The notes under the pieces are model-generated. The model did not search any database. It was not told where the DNA came from and worked only from the letters and a program-made list of their open reading frames with translations. Below are positions 51,592 through 59,456 of a stretch of 64,000 nt of DNA, piece by piece (position 1 is the first letter of the stretch; each line of letters begins with the position of its first letter). The position numbers were made by a program, and so were the translations under genes. Origin of the DNA: Amycolatopsis camponoti (lineage in GTDB: Bacteria > Actinomycetota > Actinomycetes > Mycobacteriales > Pseudonocardiaceae); the NCBI RefSeq assembly GCF_902497555.1, contig NZ_CABVGP010000002.1, positions 3,298,501-3,362,500 on the forward strand, in the 5' to 3' direction.

Positions 51592-51884
51592 CAGAGACTC
51601 CTCGGCTGGATCATGTGCGACGCGGCGAGGGCGGCCAGCGCCGCGCGGTACTTCGGCAGCTCCCCGGCGGCGACGCCGGCCTCGGCGCAGGCCGCCCGCG
51701 CGTCCGGGTGCCGGGCGAGGCCGCGGACGACGTCCAGGAGCGCCGGGCTCTTCAGGAAGGACAGCCGGCGGGTGCCGAAGTGGTACAGCAGGGCGCCGAA
51801 CCGCTCGGGCCGGATCGAGACCCGGTCGTCGAGGCGCCACGCGCCGTCCAGGTCGAAACCCGCCGGCGAGTCCTCAGTAGACAC
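51591..51884 (-). CDS. mftB: MftB, peptide chaperone for MftA
   Basis: A 97-aa RiPP-recognition (PqqD-like) protein that binds MftA and delivers it to MftC. It contains VSIRPERFGALLYHFGTRRL and FLKSPALLDVVRGL, the pattern of mycofactocin system protein MftB. Its GTG start lies within the mftA coding sequence (11-bp overlap, 51874-51884), and its stop overlaps mftC. Confidence 0.92.
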   Translation of the reverse strand: MSTEDSPAGFDLDGAWRLDDRVSIRPERFGALLYHFGTRRLSFLKSPALLDVVRGLARHPDARAACAEAGVAAGELPKYRAALAALAASHMIQPRSL

Positions 51885-51981
51885 CGCACATGCCGTCGAT
51901 CGAGACCTCTTCGACCAGGAGTTCCTCCGTGAGGACCTCGTCGGTCTCGGCGGGTTCGGTGGTGGTGGGGTTCTCGGTCAT
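51874..51981 (-). CDS. mftA: MftA, mycofactocin precursor peptide
   Basis: A 35-aa acidic peptide starting MTENPTTTEPAETDE and ending with the invariant core IDGMCGVY. The final Val-Tyr becomes the redox cofactor after MftC, MftE and MftD action. Start ATG 51981 is chosen as the usual MftA length; an upstream in-frame ATG at 52056 would lie beyond the putative operator. The codons for the Val-Tyr core overlap the mftB start. Confidence 0.95.
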   Translation of the reverse strand: MTENPTTTEPAETDEVLTEELLVEEVSIDGMCGVY

Positions 51982-52011
51982 CCTGACTCCTTCGGCAGCG
52001 ATGATTTTCGG

Positions 52012-52052
52012 CACTGAGTGACGAATAGGAGGGAGAGTAGTGTCACCCAGTG
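52012..52052. promoter_or_regulatory. MftR operator candidate between mftA and mftR
   Basis: CACTGAGTGAC (52012-52022) and GTCACCCAGTG (52042-52052) are inverted copies matching at 10 of 11 positions, with centres 30 bp apart, in the divergent spacer. Confidence 0.7.
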
Positions 52053-52087
52053 TCAATAATCAAGGCCCTCGACGAAACGGCACCCGG

Positions 52088-52729
52088 ATGACCGATGACA
52101 CGCTCGCCCGCCCCGCGACCCGCCGGGGCCGCCCGCCGGGCACCAGCGCCCGGGAGCTCGAGGTCGCCGCGCTGCGCTTGTTCGGCGAGCAGGGCTTCCA
52201 CGAGACGACGGTCGACCAGATCGCCGCGGCGGCCGGCGTCAGCAGGCGGACGTTCTTCCGCTACTACGACGCCAAGGCGGACGTGCTCTGGAACGAGTTC
52301 GACACCGAGGTCGAGACGATCCGCTCCCTGCTGGCGGAGACGCCGGCGGAGCTGCCGGTGTTCGACGCGGTCCGCCGCGCGGTGCTGGAGGCCAACCACT
52401 ACCGCGCGGACGACGTGCCGGAGCTGCGCCGCCGGATGACGCTGTTGAGCACGGTGCCGGACCTGGCCGCGAGCGCGGCGGTCCACTACGACGCGTGGGA
52501 GCGCGCGGTGAGCGCGTTCGTCGCCCGCCGGTCCGGGCAGCCGGAGGACTCGCTCTACCCGCTGGTGGTGGGGCGCGCGGTACTGGCGGCCTGCCGCGCG
52601 GCGTACGACCGCTGGTCCGCGCGCGCCGACGCCGACTTGACGGTGTACCTGGACGCGGCGCTGCGAGCCCTCGCGGCCGGGCTCACCGACGACGTGCTGG
52701 GGAGGGAACCGGACCCGGTGGCGGGCTGA
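52088..52729 (+). CDS. mftR: MftR, TetR-family regulator of the mycofactocin locus
   Basis: A TetR regulator of about 213 aa. HTH residues: AALRLFGEQGFHETTVDQIA followed by AGVSRRTFFRYYDAKADVLW; the C-terminal MftR-type domain includes VPELRRRMTLLSTVP. In mycobacteria MftR represses mftA and is relieved by long-chain acyl-CoA. It is divergent from mftA with a palindromic element between them. ATG 52088 gives a normal N-terminus; GTG 52040 is an alternative inside the operator. Confidence 0.92.
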   Translation: MTDDTLARPATRRGRPPGTSARELEVAALRLFGEQGFHETTVDQIAAAAGVSRRTFFRYYDAKADVLWNEFDTEVETIRSLLAETPAELPVFDAVRRAVLEANHYRADDVPELRRRMTLLSTVPDLAASAAVHYDAWERAVSAFVARRSGQPEDSLYPLVVGRAVLAACRAAYDRWSARADADLTVYLDAALRALAAGLTDDVLGREPDPVAG

Positions 52730-52827
52730 CGCGGCGCGAGCCTGGTGTGGTGGCACCGGTCCCGGGCACGGTGGCCGTCATCGTCGACGACCGCGTGTCC
52801 CGGTACCGCGCGCCGGCCGCGCGGCCG

Positions 52828-53265
52828 CTACCAGTCTGTTTCGGCGAGGACGCCGGGGAGGCCTTCGGTGAGCATCCGCCGGCGGACGCGGTGCAGCAGC
52901 CGGGACATCACGAATCCGCCGGCACCGCGGAATCCCGTGTGGCGGTAGGTGAGGCGGGTGCCGGTTCCGGATTCGGTCAGGTGGTACGTCACGGTGCTGG
53001 GTGGGTCGGTTTCCTGGTTGCGCCAGCTGAAGCTCAGGAGCCCGGGTGCGTCGGCCGCGAGGATCTCGCAGCGGACGATGCCGTCCCAGCCGGGGACCGG
53101 CTTTCCGACGAACCGGAATTTCGTGCCGACTTCGGTCGCGAAGCCTTCGGGACGGCCGCCGCGGCCGGTCGACGTCCACCGCGGGACCAGGGCCGGGTCG
53201 GTGAGGGCGCGCCAGACCCGGGCGCGGGGCTGCGGGTAGTCGCGGACGATCTCGAACTCGCTCAT
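52828..53265 (-). CDS. SRPBCC-family (polyketide cyclase/AHA1-like) protein
   Basis: A 145-aa START/SRPBCC fold: FEIVRDYPQPRARVWRALTDP at the N-terminus, a sheet with FRFVGKPVPGWDGIV and LLSFSWRN, and the long C-terminal helix. It probably binds a hydrophobic ligand; enzymatic activity is uncertain. It is divergent from a TetR gene, with a perfect palindrome in the spacer. ATG 53265 is preceded by GGAG; an upstream in-frame GTG exists at 53292 but lies in the operator. Confidence 0.85.
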   Translation of the reverse strand: MSEFEIVRDYPQPRARVWRALTDPALVPRWTSTGRGGRPEGFATEVGTKFRFVGKPVPGWDGIVRCEILAADAPGLLSFSWRNQETDPPSTVTYHLTESGTGTRLTYRHTGFRGAGGFVMSRLLHRVRRRMLTEGLPGVLAETDW

Positions 53266-53283
53266 TTCAGTCACTCCATTCTC

Positions 53284-53296
53284 TACAGTCACTGTA
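53284..53296. promoter_or_regulatory. TetR operator palindrome
   Basis: TACAGTCACTGTA is a perfect palindrome in the 59-bp spacer of the SRPBCC and TetR genes; a related ACAGTAC/GCTGTAC pair follows at about 53299-53315, next to the TetR -10 box TACGAT (53313-53318). Confidence 0.7.
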
Positions 53297-53324
53297 AACA
53301 GTACTCCTGCTGTACGATGTCCTG

Positions 53325-53933
53325 GTGCTGAAACCCGAGACGCTGCGAGAGCGGCGGAAGCGCGAACTGCGGCAGCAGCTGTCCGACACGGCGACCGTGA
53401 TGTTCCTGGAGCGCGGGTTCGACGCGGTCCGCGTCGCGGACGTCGCGCGCGCGTGCGGGGTCACGGAAAAGACGGTGTTCAACCACTTCGGCAGCAAGGA
53501 AGAGCTGCTGGCCGACCGCTGGGACACCCACGTGGACGCGCTGGGCGCGCGGCTCGCGGAGGCGGAGCCGCTGGACGCGGCGCTCGAGGTGCTCGGCGAG
53601 GAGCTGGACTTCCTGGTGGCGTCGGCGCGGCGGCACGGGTGGGAGGAGATCCGCCGGTTCGGCGAGCTGGTCCGGACGACCCCGGCCCTGGTGGCCCACC
53701 ACCGAGCGGCCCGCGACCGGCTGACGGAGGCCGCGGTGCAGGCGCTGGCCACCCGAGCCGGCACCACGCCCGACGACCCGGTGGTCCGCATCACGGCGGC
53801 GGCGGTGACGGGGTTGTGGAACGTCTACGCGCTGAGCCTCCAGCGACACCTGCCGAAGGGCGCGGCCCGCGCGGCTCGCGAGGTCCGGGCGGACCTGGCC
53901 CGAGCGGCGGACGCACTGCGCCGAGGACTCTGA
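53325..53933 (+). CDS. TetR-family transcriptional regulator
   Basis: A 202-aa regulator with HTH RELRQQLSDTATVMFLERGF, then RVADVARACGVTEKTVFNHFGSKEELLADRW. The GTG start at 53325 lies 6 nt after TACGAT, indicating a leaderless transcript. It probably represses the divergent SRPBCC gene. Its 3' end (from about 53902) is copied into the following non-coding region. Confidence 0.9.
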   Translation: MLKPETLRERRKRELRQQLSDTATVMFLERGFDAVRVADVARACGVTEKTVFNHFGSKEELLADRWDTHVDALGARLAEAEPLDAALEVLGEELDFLVASARRHGWEEIRRFGELVRTTPALVAHHRAARDRLTEAAVQALATRAGTTPDDPVVRITAAAVTGLWNVYALSLQRHLPKGAARAAREVRADLARAADALRRGL

Positions 53934-54084
53934 CCGCGATCAGCCGGTGCGATCCGGCGGCCGGACAGCTTCGCTCGGGCGGCGGAGGCACTGCGCCGAG
54001 GACTCTGACCGCGATCGGCCGGTGCGTGACGCGAGCCGACCCGTGGGCCGGACAGCTTCGCTCGGGCGGCCGGACAGCTTCGCT
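53902..54084. repeat. Direct repeats downstream of the TetR gene
   Basis: The 3' end of the TetR gene recurs 75 bp later: 53913-53951 matches 53988-54026 with one difference. A second word, CCGGACAGCTTCGCT, occurs at 53961, 54048 and 54070 (the last two 22 bp apart). The rest of the 53934-54220 gap shows no gene. Confidence 0.75.
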
Positions 54085-54220
54085 TGCTCGCGCCGGGCGT
54101 ATCCGGTCGCCAAGCTCGGTGCGCCGCGCGTTCGGGCCCGCCGCGGGCGGCCCGCCGGGCAGCCGAGACCCGCCTGCCCACGCCGAGCGCATCCCGGCAG
54201 GAGGCCCGAAACCCCCGACC

Positions 54221-54895
54221 TCAGTGGGGGAGCGGCCCCGTCAACTGCCGCTCCGACGTCACCTGGAACGTGCACACCGCCGCGGACTTCCCGGCCAGCC
54301 AAGCCTTGCTGTCCGGATAGAAGACCCCCACCGAAGCTTCGACCGGCGGCACGTAACCCGGCCCGAACACCGCCGCCCGCTGGGCGTCGCAACCCGCCTT
54401 CGCCTGGGCCTCCAGCATGTCCTCGCCCGGGTACTCGCCCTCGAAGTACCCCTTCAACGGCACCGTCGCGAACGCCTCGCCGTCGTGCGGCACCGTGCAC
54501 GCCACCTTCGTCGCGTCGAGGCTGTACGCCGGCGGTGCCGTGTAGCACTCGCCGGGCTTGAGGCCGACGATCGTGGGAGTCGTCCCCAGCAGCTCGGCGC
54601 GGTTCACCAGGACAATCACGCCGATCGTCAGCGCGCCCACCCACAGCAGGCTGATCACTATCCCGGCGATGGCCATGCCGCGGCCGGCCTGGTTGGTCCG
54701 CCCGATCTGCACCAGCGCGACGATGCCGAAGATCAGCCCGAGCACCAGCGAGAACCCGCACACGCCGAGGATCCCCAGGATCAGCGACGCGACCGCGAAC
54801 GTGTTGCGCCCTCGTGGGCCGGGCGGCGCCGGGGCCACCTGCATCCACTGCGGCGGGTTGGGCGGCGTGGCACCACCCGGGTACTGCTCGGACAT
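54221..54895 (-). CDS. DUF4190-type membrane protein with septum-formation-like C-terminal domain
   Basis: A 224-aa protein with a Pro-rich N-terminus, two membrane segments (NTFAVASLILGILGVCGFSL and a second at about residues 75-97), and an extracellular domain containing GECYTAPPAYSLDATKVACTVPHDGEA. Two or more cysteine pairs are typical of the DUF4190 plus septum-formation (Septum_form) architecture common in actinomycetes. The function is unknown; perhaps envelope-associated. ATG 54895 is chosen because it begins the usual MSEQYPGG-type N-terminus. Confidence 0.8.
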   Translation of the reverse strand: MSEQYPGGATPPNPPQWMQVAPAPPGPRGRNTFAVASLILGILGVCGFSLVLGLIFGIVALVQIGRTNQAGRGMAIAGIVISLLWVGALTIGVIVLVNRAELLGTTPTIVGLKPGECYTAPPAYSLDATKVACTVPHDGEAFATVPLKGYFEGEYPGEDMLEAQAKAGCDAQRAAVFGPGYVPPVEASVGVFYPDSKAWLAGKSAAVCTFQVTSERQLTGPLPH

Positions 54896-55038
54896 CGATC
54901 CCCCCTCGGCCGGACGCCGCCGAACGGACGCCCGGCCTGAGCATAGTGGCGGATCGTGACGCGATGTCACACCTGGCCGCTTGTCGCTCGATGGGGTGAC
55001 TGCTTACAGTTTTCCCTCCGGCTTCGCGGGGAGGAAGC

Positions 55039-55359
55039 ATGCATGCCAGGCGGCGCTCGATCCGGTTCAGCGGCACGGAAGTCACCATCAGCGCGGCCGT
55101 CAAGGACGGCTTCTTCGGCACCGATCGCAAGCACACCTTCGACGTCAAGAAGATCAAGAGCATCAGCAACTCCGCGCCCGGGTTCTCCCGTCCCGGAAAG
55201 CTGACGTTCACCGTCGAAGGCGCCTCCGACGAAGTCGTCGAGAATCCGGCGAGTGGCGGCGACCGGGTGGACATGAACACGTTCTGTTACGGGAGCCTGG
55301 ACGCGGGCCGGGTGCGCAAGCTGGTCGCGGAGATCGAGAAGGCCAGGGACGCGACGTAG
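55039..55359 (+). CDS. Small PH-like (DUF4429-type) protein
   Basis: A 106-aa soluble protein with a short beta-barrel pattern: RSIRFSGTEVTISAAVKDGF, then HTFDVKKIKSIS, GKLTFTVEG and a C-terminal helix RVRKLVAEIEKAR. That arrangement resembles half a PH/DUF4429 domain. The function is unknown. GAGGAAGC precedes ATG 55039. Confidence 0.65.
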   Translation: MHARRRSIRFSGTEVTISAAVKDGFFGTDRKHTFDVKKIKSISNSAPGFSRPGKLTFTVEGASDEVVENPASGGDRVDMNTFCYGSLDAGRVRKLVAEIEKARDAT

Positions 55360-55406
55360 GCGTACCCGTTGCGCTCCGAGGCGGCCTAGCTATACCGTGA
55401 GCAAAC

Positions 55407-55420
55407 TAGAACAGGTTACA
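55407..55420 (+). promoter_or_regulatory. KstR-like operator upstream of the GMC oxidoreductase gene
   Basis: TAGAACAGGTTACA matches the published KstR consensus TNNAACNNGTTNNA at every fixed position. It lies 31 bp before the ATG and just after a TATACC -10-like box (55391-55396). KstR is the TetR repressor of sterol catabolism in actinomycetes. Confidence 0.5.
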
Positions 55421-55450
55421 GTTTGTGGCGGGCCGGACCGAGGAGCGGAC

Positions 55451-57079
55451 ATGGCGAAGAAGGCGCCGCGCGGCGACGAAGCCGACTACGTCGTCGTCGG
55501 GTCGGGGAGCTCGGGGGCGGCGATCGCGGGCCGGCTGGCGCAGTCCGGGGCCAGCGTGATCGTCCTGGAGGCGGGCAAGAGCGACGAGCAGCTGCTCGTC
55601 AAGAAGCCCGGGCTGGTCGGCCCGATGCACGCGGTGCCCCAGCTCAAGGCCCTCAACGACTGGGGTTTCTACGGCGTCCCGCAGAAACACGTTCTCGATC
55701 GCCGCATGCCGGTGCCGCGCGGCAAGGTCGTCGGCGGCTCCAGCTCCATCAACGGCATGGTCTACGTCCGCGGCAACCACGCCAACTTCGACTCCTGGGC
55801 CGCCGAGGGCAACACCGGCTGGGACGCCGACAGCGTCAACGCGGCGTACAAGCGCATGGAGGACTTCGAGGACGGCGAGAACGCCTTCCGCGGCGCCGGC
55901 GGCCCGATCCGGGTCACCCGCGCCAAGAACCCCCAGGAAGGCTCGCTGCAGTTCATCGACGCGACGTCCGACGCGCTCGGCTGCAAGATCCTCGACGACT
56001 ACAACGCCGAGTCCCAAGAAGGCGTCAGCCGGATGCAGCAGAACGCCGCCGAAGGCTTGCGCTACAGCGCCTCGCGCGGCTACCTCCACCATCTCGCCCC
56101 GCCGACGCTGGAACTCCAGACCGGCGTGCTGGCCAAGAAAATCCTCTTCGGGAACGGCCGCGCCGTCGGGGTCGAGGTCGTCGACGGCGGCCGGCACCGC
56201 ACGATCCGGGCGGGCAAGGAGGTCATCCTCTCGGCCGGGTTCGTCGGCTCCGCGCAGCTGCTCATGCTGTCCGGGATCGGCCACGCCGAGCACCTGAAGG
56301 AACACGGCATCGACGTCCTCGCCGACCTCCCGGTCGGGGACAACATGCACGACCACATGTTCCACGCGCTGACGTTCCACGTGTCCTCCAGCAAGAACAA
56401 GGGCTCCGCGCCGTACTTCGCGCGCGGCCTGGCCCGCGAACTGCTGCGGCCCGGCACCACGTTCCTGGCCAACTCGGTCTTCGAGGCGGTCGCGTTCCTG
56501 AAGACCTCGCAGGCCGAAGCCACCCCCGACCTCCAGCTGCACCTCCTGCCGTGGGCGTACGTCTCGCCCAACCAGGACGCGCCGATCCGGCACGACGTCG
56601 ACAAGCGCCCGGCGCTCACCGTGCTGTCGACGCTGATCTACCCGAAGAGCCGCGGCACGCTGCGGCTCGCCTCGGCCGATCCCACGGCCGCGCCGCTGAT
56701 CGACTTCCAGTACCTCTCCGAGCCCGCCGACCTGGAGGTGCTCGCCGAGGGCTCGGAGATGGTCCGCGAGATCTTCGCGTCGAAGGCGTTCAAGGGCGCT
56801 GTCAAGGAAGAGATCCACCCGGGCACGAACCTGCGCGGCCAGGAGCTGCGCGACGCGATCCTCAACCGCGCGACGTCGGTCTACCACGGCGTCGGCACCT
56901 GCCGGATGGGCGTCGACGAGCTCGCCGTCGTCGGTCCCGACCTCAAGGTGCGCGGTGTCGAGGGCCTGCGGGTCTGCGACGCCTCGATCATGCCGTCGAT
57001 CACCGGCGGCAACACCAACGCGCCCGCCATCATGATCGGCGAACTGGGCGCCCGGCTCGTCCTCGGGAGCGGATCGTGA
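55451..57079 (+). CDS. GMC-family FAD oxidoreductase (choline dehydrogenase-like)
   Basis: A 542-aa glucose-methanol-choline oxidoreductase. The dinucleotide motif VVGSGSSGAAIAG (Gly17-Ser-Gly-Ser-Ser-Gly22) and GGSSSINGMVYVRG are followed by the C-terminal active-site pair His/Asn region VYHGVGTCRMG and SIMPSITGGNTNAPAIMIGE. It oxidises an alcohol to an aldehyde. It overlaps the following aldehyde dehydrogenase gene (GTGA), giving a two-step alcohol-to-acid operon. Being 3 kb from the mycofactocin locus is suggestive, but it lacks clear MftG-specific features that I could verify. Confidence 0.92.
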   Translation: MAKKAPRGDEADYVVVGSGSSGAAIAGRLAQSGASVIVLEAGKSDEQLLVKKPGLVGPMHAVPQLKALNDWGFYGVPQKHVLDRRMPVPRGKVVGGSSSINGMVYVRGNHANFDSWAAEGNTGWDADSVNAAYKRMEDFEDGENAFRGAGGPIRVTRAKNPQEGSLQFIDATSDALGCKILDDYNAESQEGVSRMQQNAAEGLRYSASRGYLHHLAPPTLELQTGVLAKKILFGNGRAVGVEVVDGGRHRTIRAGKEVILSAGFVGSAQLLMLSGIGHAEHLKEHGIDVLADLPVGDNMHDHMFHALTFHVSSSKNKGSAPYFARGLARELLRPGTTFLANSVFEAVAFLKTSQAEATPDLQLHLLPWAYVSPNQDAPIRHDVDKRPALTVLSTLIYPKSRGTLRLASADPTAAPLIDFQYLSEPADLEVLAEGSEMVREIFASKAFKGAVKEEIHPGTNLRGQELRDAILNRATSVYHGVGTCRMGVDELAVVGPDLKVRGVEGLRVCDASIMPSITGGNTNAPAIMIGELGARLVLGSGS

Positions 57080-58650
57080 CCGTGACTCCGCTGCACCTCA
57101 CCCGTCCGGCGTCGGTGACCGACGCGTTCCTGGCGCAGCTGGTCGCCCGCGTGCCGGGATCGTCGGGGGAGACCTGGAAGCTCACCGAGGTCTACACCGG
57201 AGAGGTGCTCGTCGAGCTGCCGCAGTCGACCCCGGCCGACATCGAGTCGGCGTTCGCCGTCGCCCGTGAGGCGCAACGGAAGTGGGCGGCGACGCCGCTC
57301 AAGCAGCGCCTGGCGGTGTTCAAGCGGGCACACGCGCTCTTCGTCGACCGCGCGCGGGCCGTCGCCGACCTCATCCAGGTCGAGAGCGGCAAGAACCGGC
57401 GGATGGCGATCGAAGAGACCTGCGACCCGGCCATGGTGATGAGCCACTACCTGCGGCGGGCCGCCAAGCTGCTGGCGCCGGTCAAGCGCGGTGGCCCGGT
57501 GCCGATGCTGACGTCGTCGACCGAGGTCCGGCAGCCCAAGGGGGTCGTCGGCATCATCGCGCCGTGGAACTTCCCGTTCGCCACCGGCATTTCCGACGCG
57601 GTCCCGGCGCTGATGGCCGGCAACGCCGTGGTCCTCAAGCCGGACAACAAGACGGCGCTCTCCCCGCTCTACGGCATCCGGATGCTGGAGGAGGCCGGCC
57701 TGCCGGAGGGTCTGTTCCAGGTCGTCTGCGGCGAGGGCCCCGACGTCGGCCCGACGCTCATCGACCAGGCCGACTACGTGATGTTCACCGGCTCCACGGC
57801 CACCGGACGCGTGATCGGCGAGCGGGCCGGGCGCAACCTCATCGGCTGCTGCCTGGAGCTCGGCGGCAAGAACCCGATGATCGTCCTCGACGACGCCGAC
57901 CTCGCCGAAGCCGTGCCGGGCGCGATCTTCGGCGCGTTCGGCAACACCGGCCAGATCTGCATGCACATCGAGCGGATCTACCTGCCGGAGTCGCGCTACG
58001 ACGAGTTCAAGGACGCCTTCGTCGCGGCCACGGCCGCGCTGGACGTCCGGGCCGCCTACGACTTCGGGCCCGACATGGGCTCGCTCGTCTCGCCCGACCA
58101 CCTGCGCCGCGTCAAGGAGCACGTCGACGACGCGGTCGCGAAGGGCGCGACCGTGCTCTGCGGCGGCAAGGCGCGCCCCGACCTCGGGCCGGCGTTCTTC
58201 GAGCCGACGATCCTCGAAGGTGTCACGACGGACATGGCCTGCGGGGTCACCGAAACGTTCGGGCCGGTGATCGCGCTGCACAAGTACCGCACGGTCGACG
58301 AAGCCGTCGAGCTGGCCAACGACACCGACTACGGCCTCAACGCCTCGGTCTGGAGCCGGGACATCGGTGCCGCGCGGGCGGTCGCGGCCCGCCTGGAGTC
58401 CGGCAACGTCAACATCAACGACACCCTCGCCACGGCGTTCGCCGCCAAGGGGACGCCGTCCGGAGGGGTGAAGAGTTCCGGGGTCGGCGCCCGCCACGGC
58501 GACCAGGGCCTGCTCAAGTACACCGACGGCCAGAACCTGGCCGTGCTGAAGAAGCAGGTCATGGGCCCGCGGCCCGGACAGGGCTACGAGAAGTACGTCG
58601 AAAGCATGCTGTCCGGGCTGAAGCTCATGCGGCGGTTGCGGATCCGCTGA
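57076..58650 (+). CDS. Aldehyde dehydrogenase (succinic semialdehyde dehydrogenase-like)
   Basis: A 524-aa NAD(P)-dependent aldehyde dehydrogenase. It has IIAPWNFPFATGI at the cofactor site, FTGSTATGRVIGE, general-base Glu in LELGGKNPMIVLDD, and catalytic Cys in NTGQICMHIERIYLP. The SSA-dehydrogenase-like C-terminus continues about 25 residues past the usual end. It probably oxidises the aldehyde made by the overlapping GMC enzyme. Its stop abuts the convergent next gene with no gap. Confidence 0.93.
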   Translation: MTVTPLHLTRPASVTDAFLAQLVARVPGSSGETWKLTEVYTGEVLVELPQSTPADIESAFAVAREAQRKWAATPLKQRLAVFKRAHALFVDRARAVADLIQVESGKNRRMAIEETCDPAMVMSHYLRRAAKLLAPVKRGGPVPMLTSSTEVRQPKGVVGIIAPWNFPFATGISDAVPALMAGNAVVLKPDNKTALSPLYGIRMLEEAGLPEGLFQVVCGEGPDVGPTLIDQADYVMFTGSTATGRVIGERAGRNLIGCCLELGGKNPMIVLDDADLAEAVPGAIFGAFGNTGQICMHIERIYLPESRYDEFKDAFVAATAALDVRAAYDFGPDMGSLVSPDHLRRVKEHVDDAVAKGATVLCGGKARPDLGPAFFEPTILEGVTTDMACGVTETFGPVIALHKYRTVDEAVELANDTDYGLNASVWSRDIGAARAVAARLESGNVNINDTLATAFAAKGTPSGGVKSSGVGARHGDQGLLKYTDGQNLAVLKKQVMGPRPGQGYEKYVESMLSGLKLMRRLRIR

Positions 58651-59421
58651 TCAGTTGAGCTTCCGGGTGTCGGCGGGCAGGCCGCCGCCCGCGTAGACGT
58701 CTTCGGCGAGCTTGGCCAGCGCGGTCAGGGCGACGTTCTGGCTCCACGGGCCGTAGGACACGCGGGAGACGCCGAGCTCCTGCGCGCGCTTCAGCGGGAT
58801 CGAGCCGGGGATGCCGATGAGGTTGACCTTGCGCTCGCCCAGTTCCTCGACGAGCCGCGCGACCTGGGCCTCGTCGAGCTTGCCGGGCACGAAGAAGTTG
58901 GACGCGCCCGCGTCGAGGTAGGCGCGGCCGCGGGTGATCGCCTCGGTCAGCGCGGTCGCGGGGTCGGTCTTGATGAAGGCGTCGGTGCGGGCGTTGAGCA
59001 CGAAGTCGACGCCCGCCTTCCGCGCGGCCTCGACGGCCGCTTCGACCGCCTTCACGGCCTCACCCAGCGGCTTCATCTGGTCTTCGAGGTTGGCGCCGAC
59101 CGCGCCGACGTCGATGGCCCGGGCGATGGTGCCGCCGGGGTCGCCGTAGCCGGCTTCGAGGTCGGCGGTGACGGGCAGGTCGCCCGCCGTCCGCACGATC
59201 AGCGCGACCTCGGCGATCATCTCGTCACGCGGGATCTTCTCCCCGTCCGGGTAGCCGCGCGAGGCGGCGATGCCGTGGCTGGGGGTGGCGAGGGCCTGCG
59301 TGCCGGGCGTCTCGGCGACGACCTTGGCGGTGATCGCGTCCCAGACGTTGACGACGAGCAGCAGCTCGGGCGCGGCGTGCAGCTCCTGCAGCCGGGTGGC
59401 CTTCTCGGCGGTGGAAGTCAT
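58651..59421 (-). CDS. Isocitrate lyase/PEP mutase-superfamily protein
   Basis: A 256-aa TIM-barrel protein: LLLVVNVWDAITAKVV, substrate-site ATPSHGIAASRGYPDG, metal-binding TADLEAGYGD, and FVLNARTDAF. The Cys-containing isocitrate lyase signature is absent; this subgroup is often annotated oxaloacetate decarboxylase or carboxyphosphonoenolpyruvate mutase-like, with substrate uncertain. TAGATT ends 7 nt before ATG 59421, suggesting a leaderless transcript. Confidence 0.88.
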   Translation of the reverse strand: MTSTAEKATRLQELHAAPELLLVVNVWDAITAKVVAETPGTQALATPSHGIAASRGYPDGEKIPRDEMIAEVALIVRTAGDLPVTADLEAGYGDPGGTIARAIDVGAVGANLEDQMKPLGEAVKAVEAAVEAARKAGVDFVLNARTDAFIKTDPATALTEAITRGRAYLDAGASNFFVPGKLDEAQVARLVEELGERKVNLIGIPGSIPLKRAQELGVSRVSYGPWSQNVALTALAKLAEDVYAGGGLPADTRKLN

Positions 59422-59456
59422 GCCGCCCAATCTAGGGCGAGCCGGCGATCTTCGCT

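Noticed and set aside
55423..57075. Long open frame upstream of and in phase with the aldehyde dehydrogenase gene
   Set aside because: It is the out-of-frame shadow of the GMC oxidoreductase gene; GTG 57076 gives the normal aldehyde dehydrogenase N-terminus with a 4-bp overlap.
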